A stretch of 24,610 nucleotides of DNA from Isochrysis galbana (taxonomy: Eukaryota > Haptophyta > Isochrysidales > Isochrysidaceae). The translations under genes were made by a program, and so were the position numbers. The stretch covers positions 5,959,934-5,984,543 of the forward strand of contig CM030938.1 of NCBI GenBank assembly GCA_018136815.1, written 5' to 3'. Within the stretch, counting starts at the first letter, position 1. Every line of letters begins with the position of its first letter. This document shows, piece by piece, positions 14,105 through 21,824 of the stretch. The notes under the pieces are model-generated. The model was not told where the DNA came from. It did no database searches and was given only the letters and a program-made list of their open reading frames with translations.

Positions 14105-14293
14105 TCGCGGCCCGCGCCCACGAAGGGTCTGGGCCAAGATGATGATTGCCCAGCCCCTGCCAGAGGGCAGGGGCTGAGGTTGATGGTACGGGCCCACCCC
14201 TGGGGGTGTCCGCGATGGAGAGAGGGGGGCGCGAGGCCCCCATCCCCATCCCCCATTGACCCCCACTTATAAAAGTAGGTTGTGTGTTACCCC
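14105..14293. repeat. Dispersed repeat, copy A (longest)
   Basis: It shares blocks with copies at 15727-15812 and 18301-18455. These are GCGCCCAC-AAGGGTCTGGG, a TGCC...GGCA hairpin, TGAGGTTGA...ACGGGC, GTGTCCGCGATG, GGGGGGCGCGAGGCCCC and a terminal ATTGACCCCCACTTATAAAA followed by GTAGGTT. Copy A has an 11-bp perfect hairpin at 14151-14176 (CAGCCCCTGCC, AGAG loop, GGCAGGGGCTG). The end CCCACTTATAAAAGTAGG is an imperfect hairpin that includes TATAAAA. No coding sequence is seen. It may be the end of an unrecognised mobile element or a repeated promoter-like unit. Confidence 0.65.
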
Positions 14294-14304
14294 CAGGAGC
14301 CAAC

Positions 14305-14504
14305 CCCCCCAGGAGCTATCGGGGGCCCCCGAGAGCTATCGGGGGGAAATTTTCTCCCGATCGCCAACATCCCCACTGAGAGCTACCGGGGGACCGAGAA
14401 AATCCCCCGAGAGCTATTGAGAGATTGCTCATGGGGGGTGCCGTAAGCGGATCCCCCAGCAGCTATCGGGGGGGAGATGAAATCCCCCGAGAGCAAACGG
14501 GGGG
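14305..14504. repeat. Array of GC-rich hairpin units (CCCCCGA-GAGCTA-TCGGGGG)
   Basis: Six units follow an imperfect palindrome with stem CCCCCGA/TCGGGGG and loop GAGCTA. They start at about 14305, 14326, 14372, 14404, 14453 and 14484, and a half-unit CCCCCAGGAGC lies at 14291, giving seven counting the half-unit. Variants keep or nearly keep the stem: the last unit has GAGCAAACGGGGG with a CCCCCG/CGGGGG stem. Spacers after units also resemble each other (GAGAAAATCCCCC and GATGAAATCCCCC). The regularity suggests amplification of a small structured element. Confidence 0.7.
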
Positions 14505-14870
14505 TTCTCTCCCTCCCTCCCTCCCTCCCTCCCTTCCTCCCTCCTCGGCGGTAGCCGCGAGCTCGGCCTCTAAGGAGGCGCGGTCTTCTTGAGTGGTGGT
14601 GGGCAGATCGGGCATGAGGCCCGCTTCTGCAGGAGGAGGGGCCTTGGGCCCCTTTGGCGGGCCCGGCGCGGGACGCGTCGACTGGGATTCTTCACCTGAC
14701 GGATCCGAGGTTACCACTGCCTCAGATGGGAACAGAAGGGACGGAAGGGAAGCGGCGAGAGGCGCGGCGGAAGTTGGGGGGTGGCCAATGACGGGCTGGA
14801 CCACCTCCTCAACAGAGAAAGGCGGGAGGACGGGCTTGGGCGAGGGCGAGCGCGACGACGGAGCGGACAT
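14463..14870 (-). other. Unassigned 135-codon Pro/Ser-rich ORF
   Basis: This is an ATG-initiated minus-strand frame of Pro, Ser, Ala and Glu. Its C-terminus is the translation of the adjacent microsatellite and hairpin array. No domain, signal peptide or homolog is recognised. It could be the N-terminal, disordered start of a retroelement protein or simply an open frame in GC-rich DNA. I do not claim it is expressed. Confidence 0.15.
14505..14547. repeat. (CCCT)n microsatellite
   Basis: A run of tandem CTCC/CCCT tetramers with slight interruptions (CTTCC) lies directly next to the hairpin array. It lies inside the minus-strand low-complexity ORF and gives that ORF its Gly-Arg-Glu-Gly repeat. 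Confidence 0.85.
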
Positions 14871-14935
14871 GGCTGGGCGGATCGGGTTGGATAGGCTGAG
14901 GCTGAGGGCTTGGAGAGGGTTGGTATTGAGGTAGT

Positions 14936-15010
14936 GTTGAGAACGAGGGACGAGAACGGGAACGAGAACGAGAACGAGAGCGACGAACGAAGAACGACAG
15001 ACGACAGACG
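14936..15010. repeat. GAACGA-type degenerate short tandem repeat
   Basis: Degenerate tandem copies of GAACGA and GGAACGAGAACGAGAACGA, followed by ACGACAG repeats, make a purine-rich stretch. No gene is seen on either strand here. Confidence 0.7.
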
Positions 15011-15726
15011 GTTAGTTAGGGGCCGATGGACCGACGAGATGACACTACACTCACGTCAACACTCCCCACACTAACGTATCCCTATCACGGAACGCACAGG
15101 AACCCGCTGACAGATCGAACAAGGAAGAGAATGCCGACAAGAGAGAGAGCGACGGGGCGAGGACGATCCGACGGGGCGACAGTTACGCACAGGAATAAGG
15201 AGGGAATCTATCTTTCGAAAACCCTTAAGTGATTTGATGAAGACCGAAGTAAAATAGCGCCACGCTATAATCCAACGGCCAACACCTGAGGGGGAATCAG
15301 GGTCACACATGGGGGCGGTTCCTTGCACCGGCGATACCTGATCGCGCGACTTAGCCTAAAACGCGAGGAGCACGCAAGGAGGTAAGCCAGGTGAGGGGCA
15401 AGCAGGCGACAAAGGAGGCGACAAAGGAGGCGAGGGCAACAAGGGCGAATGGACGAATGTAGGACCCTGCGACGGTAACTCGTGGCTAGCCTGCAAGGAG
15501 GGAACATAGAAACGCAGACAACTTCTAAAACAAAAAGGTCGATCGCGGATGCGACACACCTGGTCGGGCGGGTGGTCTTGGCGCGGTCGGCGGTCGGCCT
15601 TCGGCGACAGGCGACAGGCGACACGGGCGTGTCCATGAGCGCATCGTCCATCGCGGCGAGGGCAGCGGCAGCGAGGGAGGGAGGCGGCGCGCGCTCCATG
15701 ACCCTACCACAGTTTTACTGATAGTT
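15011..15726. other. Intergenic stretch without a recognisable gene
   Basis: Short tandem repeats occur at 15405-15440 (GGAGGCGACAAA units) and 15600-15625 (GGCGACA units). A minus-strand open frame over 15265-15699 encodes Cys/Arg/Leu-rich sequence generated by these repeats and shows no domain. I see nothing else that can be supported. Confidence 0.4.
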
Positions 15727-15812
15727 CGTGTCCGCGATGCAGTAAGAGTAAGGGGGGCGCGAGGCCCCGGCCCCCATTGACCCCCACGTGTAAAAGTAGG
15801 TTGGTGTTTCGT
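15727..15812. repeat. Dispersed repeat, copy B (short)
   Basis: It matches the right half of copy A: GTGTCCGCGATGCAG, AGGGGGGCGCGAGGCCCC, CCCCCATTGACCCCCAC and TAAAAGTAGGTTG. The TATAAAA core is changed to GTGTAAAA and the hairpin is weaker. It precedes the AT-rich island. Confidence 0.7.
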
Positions 15813-15884
15813 GCGCATGAGAGATGATGAGGTGTGCATCGGGGTTGGGAGGTTCTGGCAAATGCGCAAATTCAGAGTGGGGTC

Positions 15885-16000
15885 AAAGTGCTAGTGCTAA
15901 ATTTTGCATAATTTTATATGTATATATAATACTAATAGTACCATATTCCATAATATATACTAGTAGATAGTACTAGTAGTTATATACTTGCCACGCAAGC
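15885..16000. other. AT-rich island
   Basis: About 115 bases of A/T-dominated sequence with TATATATAATACTAATAG and repeated ACTAGTAG words sit abruptly in GC-rich surroundings. It lies downstream of the 3' end of the phosphatase gene, whose transcript would run into it. A minus-strand TGTAA (near 16001-16005) could be a polyadenylation-type word in some algae, but this is weak. Nuclear matrix attachment, a MITE remnant or organellar-derived DNA are alternatives I cannot separate. Confidence 0.5.
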
Positions 16001-16289
16001 TCCTTTACACAACAACAACAACACCCAAAAAGACGTCGAGCACGAATAAAAATGACGTAATTCCAGGTTCATTGTGGTCAGAGAGCGAAGGAGAACAAAA
16101 AAATAATCTGAAAGCAAAGGCTACCCACAGCTTGTCCATCACATGCATGGTGGCAGCGCGTCCTTTTGCCTGTGAAGAATTCACGTACGAAGCTAGATTG
16201 CCATCTTGCACATTGAGCTCTTGGAATGGCTTTCGCATCTCTTCATCATGGGTTGGGGCATCGGGACCGGAGGAGCGGACAGCCCGCCA

Positions 16290-17030
16290 TCAGAGCACTG
16301 AAGCGAGCGTCGCCAAAAGATCTGCACCATCTGCATCAGTTTGGCCACCCCATTCAAAGATTTGTGCGACAACCCCGCCAGATCGTGCTTGCCTCAGCAA
16401 GCTATCATGTGGCGAGCGGCGAGCAAGAAGAACATCGCAAGGCCGCATACGCGTAGCGGGGCAGAAGTCACCCGCGCCGTCGCCAACGTACACACAGCGC
16501 CGCAAAGGGCACTCATTCAGCCAGCGTTGCAGGATAGCTCCTTTGCACAGATTTGGTGGGCAATGTGAACAACCGTGAGACTGACCAGCCCGGTGGTAGG
16601 GCTGAATGTGAAGTCTCCCTGCGTGATCAAATTCTGCAGGGTTGGTCAACACCATGGAAAAGTGCGCCGCTGCATCAAGGGGGCTCGCCAAGCAGCTGGA
16701 GATGTACACAGAATTCGCGTCGGAAAGGATGCGCTGCTCCGCAGAAACCTTTGCAGCCATCTCCACAGCTTCCAATACTTTTGACATGAAGGGAATTGTC
16801 GCCAGCACCTCGCCAAATCGTGCTGGAGTTGTGCCGTAACGAATATGGAGCTCACCAACGGCCCAATCCATAAGTTCTGTCCACCCTCTGCGCTTCTCGT
16901 GCAGCATTCTGGTGAGTTCACGGTAGATTTGCCCGGTATCATCAATTTGCTCGATGACATAGGTGTCGGAGTTCTCATTCACCAGTGACCAGTCAAAGTC
17001 CCATACCACGAGTGCTGTGCGTTCTGACAT
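16290..17030 (-). CDS. PHOSPHO-type HAD-superfamily phosphatase
   Basis: The intronless frame has 246 codons, starting at the first in-frame ATG (17030-17028). The frame is open further upstream but only with a TTG. Length matches PHOSPHO2 and related proteins (about 240-270 residues). The N-terminus has VVWDFDWSLVNENSDTYV, the DxDx(S/T) motif holding the Asp nucleophile and acid-base Asp, with Ser in place of the usual Thr. Further hallmarks are LSDANSVYI (motif II Ser), FTNP-like VLTNPAEF, the Cys-rich CSHCPPNLCKGAIL, and VYVGDGAGDFCPA (motif III/IV acidic residues). Family members remove phosphate from phosphocholine/phosphoethanolamine, pyridoxal 5'-phosphate or pyrophosphate. The exact substrate cannot be told from sequence. 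It is probably cytosolic, as no signal peptide is seen. It lies on the same strand as B9D1 but about 2 kb away, so they are separate transcription units. No disruption is seen. Confidence 0.92.
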   Translation of the reverse strand: MSERTALVVWDFDWSLVNENSDTYVIEQIDDTGQIYRELTRMLHEKRRGWTELMDWAVGELHIRYGTTPARFGEVLATIPFMSKVLEAVEMAAKVSAEQRILSDANSVYISSCLASPLDAAAHFSMVLTNPAEFDHAGRLHIQPYHRAGQSHGCSHCPPNLCKGAILQRWLNECPLRRCVYVGDGAGDFCPATRMRPCDVLLARRSPHDSLLRQARSGGVVAQIFEWGGQTDADGADLLATLASVL

Positions 17031-17797
17031 CGCGAGCGCGTGAAAAGACAGTTTGACACGCCAGGATGGTTCCAACCCTCGACCGAACACGCAGGGGAGA
17101 AGTCTAAGCTGCGGAACAGCCCGGAGGGGCGCCCTCTGACGAGGTCCGGCGCACGGTCGATCGGATCGGGCTCCTGGCAAAAAATCTCTCGTTCCGGTTC
17201 GCGCAACCCGGAACTCAAATGGGACGGGCCGACGGGCGTATTCTATGTTAGCGTCAGAGTTTTATTGTTGTGTTAGTATAACCTTAGTGCTGCGGGACCG
17301 TAGCCCTTCGACGGCAACGGAGCCCCTACCCCGCGATGGGGGTGTGCGCGGTTGGCGCATGGCTCGTCCGGTGTATGTGGCTAGGAATGCTAGCTAACAA
17401 GATGTCATACGACGCTATAAGTTCTAACGTGGTACCCCCGCCGAGAGGTCACCGCAATCTCCATGACACCAGACACCAGCGCGCGCGTCGACGCTCAAGG
17501 GTGCAACACATCATCGAATGGACTCGACAAATTCGATGAAAATCTTTCCTTCGAATTTGTGGCTGCCGAGCGGGCCACACGTTCCCACAACTAGTGGGAC
17601 CTAGACAATATGGTCAGTCTACACAAATTCTTCAGTGGTGGCCGATGCCAGATCCGCAAGCATTCACCAGTTCAAGGGTGGGAAGGACACTTTACCACAT
17701 CGAATCACTCCAAGCACCCCTCAGCTCTTACTTCTACGGCTGTGGGGGTCGTGCGACGAAAGCAACGGCCGTCCGCTCTGCACCACGGCGCCGGGCA
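17031..17797. other. Upstream region of the phosphatase gene; no gene seen
   Basis: The first ~150 bases right of the start must hold the 5' UTR and promoter of the phosphatase, but I found no clear TATA box. The rest shows no protein motif on either strand. The left edge of the next LINE fragment is at about 17798. Part of this stretch could be eroded LINE 3' sequence. Confidence 0.35.
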
Positions 17798-17983
17798 GGA
17801 CACTTTCGTTTTACCGTGTATCGATAAGTTAGCGTTAGCGGAGACCATTGCGTACATGGTTTTCTTATCCTTATCGATCTTGTCGGCCAGTTTTCGCCAG
17901 AATGCTTTCATGGCCTGGCCCCCCCCCAGCGGGACTCCTAAGATGGTCGCGTACTCGTTGCTCTTCAGCCATTTGTACCTCCG
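17798..17983 (-). pseudogene. LINE reverse-transcriptase fragment
   Basis: The minus frame reads YKWLKSNEYATILGVPLGG, then KAFWRKLADKI and NANLSIHGKTKV. The ILGVPLG...FW..L..KI...LSI.GK pattern is the post-catalytic segment of non-LTR RTs, just N-terminal of the region kept at 13099-13715. A poly-G run (plus strand, 17989-18000) marks its right edge, and homology stops after KTKVS on the left. It is a short decayed piece, probably of the same broad LINE type. Confidence 0.7.
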
Positions 17984-18099
17984 AAATGGGGGGGGGGGGG
18001 AAGTTTCCTTTTCAGGGAGCCCATTCGAACGAAGCCCTTCAAATTTGACGTCGTTCGGTTTGCCGCATGAGGCGGCTGCGGCTGCGTATCTGGCCCACC

Positions 18100-18300
18100 G
18101 GCCATCCACCTTCCGGTTCCGGCTTCCGGGCTCGTCCGCCTCCCCCTCCCTCCCCGCTCTGCCCACCTCCCCCTCCCCGCTCTGCCCCTCCCCTTCCCCG
18201 CGCCGCTCACGTTTCCGCTCTGCTTCTTCCCTCTCTCTCCCCCTTGTCCCTTACCCCGCCCCTCCTTGTCGCCACCCCCCCTCGGAGAGTGAGCTCCCCC
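18100..18300. other. CT-rich low-complexity stretch
   Basis: Dense CCTCCCC / CTCTGCCC tracts on the plus strand, ending in repeat copy C. The open frames here are Pro/Ser/Leu strings with no domain. A similar CT-rich stretch precedes repeat copy A, so it may belong to the same repeated unit. Confidence 0.5.
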
Positions 18301-18455
18301 TCCTGACCCGCGCCCACTAGGGGTCTGGGTGTTGGAGGCTCAGTTTATGCCAAGAGGCAGAGGTTGACTGACGGGCTGCTAGAGCGGGAAGTTAGTGCCC
18401 GGAGACGGGGGCGCTAGGTTCCCCAAAGGACCCCTATTATAAAAATAGGTTCATC
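18301..18455. repeat. Dispersed repeat, copy C
   Basis: It aligns with copy A from GCGCCCACTAGGGGTCTGGG through TGCCAAGAGGCAGAGGTTGA, ACGGGC and GGGGGCGCTAGG to a terminal CCCCTATTATAAAAATAGGTT. Here CCTATT-ATAAA-AATAGG is a perfect hairpin, although the stem bases differ from copy A (ACTT/AAGT). The change is on both sides of the stem, which suggests pairing matters. Confidence 0.65.
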
Positions 18456-19032
18456 GTTCAAATGATATTGAGAATTGAGGGCGGGGGGGACAGCTGCCCC
18501 TTTCCCAATGCCCCCCCCCCCCCCTGCGGCATCGGCACCAAAACCACGAACCCCAGCACGAGTCTCTCAATGAGCAGTCCTGGGGGAATCACAAAGATTA
18601 CGGATGGATGTGCGCATGCGGTAGGAGCTGTTAGGAGAAGTGCCGCATTTTCAAGCGCAAAAATCTTGTACATACTGCAAGCACACACATGGAGATTGTT
18701 ATGCTAACGTGACGTGGCATCGAGTCGGGTAGGGTGCTTGTAAGCTGTTCCGCATGGACTAACGCTGGTATTCGCATTGTGGAGCGCCAGATATTCCGGC
18801 GCATCAGGGCTTCCATCTTTGGGTGTGTACTGGCAATTCCGATCCCCACCGCCAGTCCCCATTTTCCGCCTTAATGTTCCAAAAAATTGCAACACGCGAT
18901 CGCGCTGTGCCTTCGAGTGTTCTCGTCCGTCCTGAAAGGATCTGCTGCAACGAGACTGCACGAACAGGGCTGCGCCTTGCTGGGAGCTCGGTGAATCAAT
19001 ATCATAGGCCATGACAATGATGGCACATGCGT
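18456..19032. other. Downstream flank of B9D1; no gene supported
   Basis: It contains long C and G runs (18484-18530) and then ordinary sequence. A 103-codon minus-strand open frame (18704-19012) begins 21 bases after the B9D1 stop, but shows no domain and is more likely 3' UTR. No LINE or LTR homology was recognised. Confidence 0.4.
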
Positions 19033-19841
19033 CTATCCATTGCGAAGGGTGCCCAAGGGATCGGCAACGGCGATCCCTGCGTTTGGTGGAGCCGGCACGC
19101 TGTAGCCCAGCACATCCATACCCTGCATCGACACGTCGATCTCCAGCTTGACAGCCCCGAACGACTGGACACGGGTGACGTCTCGCCCTTCGCCCTTGGC
19201 AGGGAAGAGCGATTCAATGAATTCAGGGCGCATTCCATTCAACCTACAGATGGAAAGGCGAGAGCACCCGGTTATCTCGCCCGAAGTGATGTGCACGCCC
19301 TTGACGTGTTAGACCACCACAACAGTTTTCCACCGCACATGACTCAACACACGAGCGTTCCATCCGACAGGGCTGCCCACAATACTGCTCCAAGATGAAA
19401 GTTGCACCACGTGCGGAATGCTCGAGCGCACCAGGACTGGAAGCGGCCGAGGAGCGAGGAGGCAAGGGGACGGAAGGTGCGGATGGTGAGCTGATGACGA
19501 CCTGGTGTGAGTGGCAGGTGTGTGGCCCCATATCCCAAGATCATATCACTGCGGCCAAAGTAGTCGTCACCATAGACGGAGATGACGATCTGAGGCCAGC
19601 CATGCACACACGTGGAGCGGAACGTGAGGTCAATAGGGAAGTTCCAGACAGCGAGGCCATTGGCGGAGGAAGAGGAAGCCATTTGGGTAATCCCCTCCTC
19701 CACCCCGCGCATCACGCGCCAATCGTCGCCAAACGAGAATGCGTAGCGGCAGTATAGAGCGCTGTGGCCCTCAAACGCGCCGCTCTCAATCTGCCCAGTC
19801 GCCATCACGTGGAAGTGGGAGCCCTCGGCGGGACTCGCCAT
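19033..19841 (-). CDS. B9D1: B9 domain-containing protein 1 (ciliary transition zone), two exons
   Basis: Exons are 19841-19432 and 19243-19033 (410 + 211 bases, 206 residues plus stop). Animal B9D1 is about 204 residues. The start is the first in-frame ATG. The B9 domain spans most of the protein: HFHVMATGQIESG, ALYCRYAFSFGDDW, GVEEGITQ, LAVWNFPIDLTFRST, GWPQIVISVYG, GYGATHLPLTPGRH, then across the splice SWLNGMRPEF, and GRDVTRVQSFGAVKLEI and MDVLGYSVP. These track the vertebrate protein in order and spacing. B9D1 works with B9D2 and MKS1 in the MKS complex of the transition zone, gating protein entry to cilia and flagella. It indicates that the organism builds cilia. No premature stop or missing segment is seen. 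No RFX X-box was identified upstream. Confidence 0.95.
19244..19431 (-). other. B9D1 intron (188 bases, phase 2)
   Basis: The donor reads TCCTG|GTGCGC and the acceptor CTTTCCATCTGTAG|GTTGAATGG, with a pyrimidine-rich tract before the AG. Splicing these bases restores a Trp codon (TG+G) and a continuous B9 domain, which the unspliced frame lacks. This is a canonical GT-AG intron. Confidence 0.9.
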
Positions 19842-20271
19842 CGTAGAGGACGGGGTGGGGGGGAAGGGGGCACTAGACTGCGGTGGGAGACAGGGAGGGC
19901 GGACAGATCGAGAGGGAGGGACTAAGAGGGAGAGCTGAGCGGGCGGAGGTGAGCGCGGGGCAACAGCGGTTGAGCGCGCGGCGCGGGCGGGAGCCAATAG
20001 AAAGGGCGGCTCAACCCAAAAACATACAGAGTGAGTGCTTCCACGAGAAGTGAACACCGCCGTCCGCTGCTCGTTGCCCCTTCCTTCAGGTTTTACGTTT
20101 CTTTGTGTGGCGCTCACTTTGGGAGTGAAGTGCCACTGGAGCACTGGAGCCTGCTGGCGCGGCCTAGACTAATATTATGTGTGCGCTAGTGCCGTCTGCC
20201 GCCGCGAGGAGCGTTTGGCTCTGAGGGTTTTTTTGTTGTAAGTGCCAGATTTACTCCGAGTGAAGGGGAGA
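19842..20271. other. B9D1 upstream region
   Basis: The B9D1 frame is open upstream to about 20144 but has no ATG before 19841, so it is taken as 5' UTR and promoter. GC-rich words are present, but no TATA box or X-box could be assigned. A T7 run lies at 20228-20234. Confidence 0.4.
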
Positions 20272-20279
20272 AGGGGAGG

Positions 20280-20300
20280 TAGGCCCAGGTCAGGATTTCG
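20280..20300 (+). repeat. hAT-like left terminal inverted repeat
   Basis: It begins TAGGCCCAGGTCAGGATTTC and is complementary to 21157-21177 with two mismatches (positions 5 and 15). It directly follows the AGGGGAGG target duplication. Confidence 0.85.
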
Positions 20301-20511
20301 GAAATTTTTTTCAAAATTTGGGGGTGGGTTTACTCACAGATTTCGGGGCGAAATTTCGCAAAATTTGGGGGGCTCCTGCAGCGCCCTCGCAAAATTTGGG
20401 GGCTCCTGCAGCCCCCCCCCCCCGCCCCCCATCACTCCCATCACCCCATCTCCCATATCCATATCCTAACTTTAACTTAGGGGAAGGGGGGATCCTATAC
20501 CTAGGGAGAAG

Positions 20512-20690
20512 GGCGGGGGGGGGGGGGGGGGGTAGTAAGTAGTAAGGGCGGGAGGCGGGAGAGAGAGGGGAGAGGGTAGGGTAGGCTAAGAGTGAAGGGC
20601 GGGAGAGGGGGGGTAAGAAAGGGCGGGAGAGGAGGGGTAGTAAAGGCGGGAGAGGGGGGGGGGAGCCGCGGGGGCGCCGGAGAGAAGAGA
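20512..20690 (+). repeat. Polypurine tract with repeated GGGCGGGAGAG units
   Basis: The plus strand carries a run of 16 or more G, then four or so loosely repeated units of the form AAGGGCGGGAGAGGGGGGG separated by TAGTAAG/TAAGAA. The many G-runs could form quadruplex or triplex structures. The opposing open frames are composition artefacts. Confidence 0.75.
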
Positions 20691-21156
20691 GCGAGAGAGC
20701 GCGAGCGCGATCCGCAGACCGCAGACCGCAGACCATCATGTTTGGCGATGGACAAATGAGTGCCTTGGCCGATCAGATTCAATGTGGGTTGATGTTGCGG
20801 TATAATCACACCGGTGACCTTGAGTAAGGAGTGAGTAATATGTTAGTAGAGTACGTGTGTGATGTGTGTCATTGTGCAAGTACTTTAATAATTAACGTTG
20901 CGCGTTGCGCAAACGAGAGTCAATGAGTGTCAATCCTCGCTCTATCTAGGTGAAAAGTGAAAAGCCCATTCATGTAGCCAAATACAGATAGCAGCGGCGG
21001 CGGGGCTATATGCAATGTGCTATATAGTATAGGTAGCTAGGTCAGGCTAGCGCGCGAGCGCGGGAGCGCTCGCACCTCGCAAAATATTTGCGAAATTTGG
21101 GGCAGTGAACGCGAAATCTGAGCGAAATATCCGAAGAAATTTGGGCGGGTTTCAAA

Positions 21157-21177
21157 CGAAATTCTGACCTGGCCCTA
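21157..21177 (-). repeat. hAT-like right terminal inverted repeat
   Basis: Read on the minus strand it begins TAGGGCCAGGTCAGAATTTC. The AGGGGAGG target duplication follows directly at 21178-21185. Confidence 0.85.
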
Positions 21178-21240
21178 AGGGGAGGGGAACGTATCGGTGT
21201 CACCGTCGTTGTCACGTGAGCGCCCTAGCTCAATGATGTT

Positions 21241-21668
21241 CCCCTTGGTCTATCTATACGATACTGCTATCACGACGAAATACGCAGAGAGCTGCGTAAA
21301 TACTACGTATGGCTATACCAAGAGCGCAAAGCGACGAGAGATACGGAACTAGAAAACGCGCTGGAGGCGCAACCCCTTACGGCGCGAGATAGCGCAACTC
21401 TTGAAGGCCATATGATCATGGAGGAACTGACGAAAGCCATAGACGAGATAGGCAACGGGAAAAGCGCAGGCCCGGACGCCCTCCCGGCTGAATTTTACAA
21501 AAGCTACACGGAACTAGCGAAACGCGACTTTCTGAGAGTTTTGAACCTCGCCCTAGCGAAGGGCCAGCTTAGCGTATCCATGAGAGAGGGCGACATTATA
21601 GTCCTATACAAAAAAGGCGATACGCGAGACCCGAGAAATTATAGGCCAATAACACTGCTGCAAAGCGA
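21241..21668 (+). pseudogene. LINE reverse-transcriptase N-terminal fragment (plus strand)
   Basis: The continuous plus frame from about 21262 reads EIRRELRKYYVWLYQERK and, after an ATG at 21412, MEELTKAIDEIGNGKSAGPD, LPAEFYKSY and REGDIIVLYKKGDTRDPRNYRPITLL. These are the pre-RT and first RT motifs (GKSAGPDALPAEFYK; IVLYKKGD...NYRPITLL) of non-LTR retrotransposons. Homology stops at 21668, before the catalytic FADD box, where copia-type sequence begins. No endonuclease domain is seen upstream, as the hAT-like element lies there. Confidence 0.85.
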
Positions 21669-21824
21669 CTGCCCTCCGCGAACTTAGCGAGGCTCACATC
21701 CGCGGCCACATCGCCTGGACCATGCCACAGCTCATCGCCACGCTCGCCTTGTGGCTTCGCCCTTCCCCGCTCCTCTTATGTCGTTCTTCGCGACAACCGC
21801 CTCGGCGTCGTCCATCAACATCAC

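Larger units (their letters stand above)
20280..21177. mobile_element. Non-autonomous hAT-like DNA transposon (898 bp)
   Basis: The terminal inverted repeats at 20280-20300 and 21157-21177 match at 19 of 21 positions, beginning TAGG(C/G)CCAGGTCAG. They are flanked by the 8-bp direct repeat AGGGGAGG (20272-20279 and 21178-21185). An 8-bp target duplication with a TAGGG-like end is the hAT pattern. Several CGAAATTT and CAAAATTTGGGG words are clustered just inside both ends, like subterminal transposase-binding repeats. No transposase frame is present, so it would have to be mobilised by a relative. Inside are a strong polypurine tract and a GC palindromic stretch near 21050. Confidence 0.85.

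Noticed and set aside
13766..14272. Overlapping ~165-codon frames on both strands
   Set aside because: They span low-complexity CT tracts and hairpins and show Pro/Gly/Arg composition only.
14291..14504. CRISPR-like array
   Set aside because: The units are palindromic hairpins with irregular, related spacers in eukaryotic DNA and with no cas genes.
18704..19012. 103-codon minus ORF just after B9D1
   Set aside because: No recognisable domain, immediately downstream of a complete gene, best read as 3' UTR.
20311..20809. Pro/Leu/Ser-rich minus-strand ORFs
   Set aside because: They are translations of the polypurine tract inside the hAT-like element.
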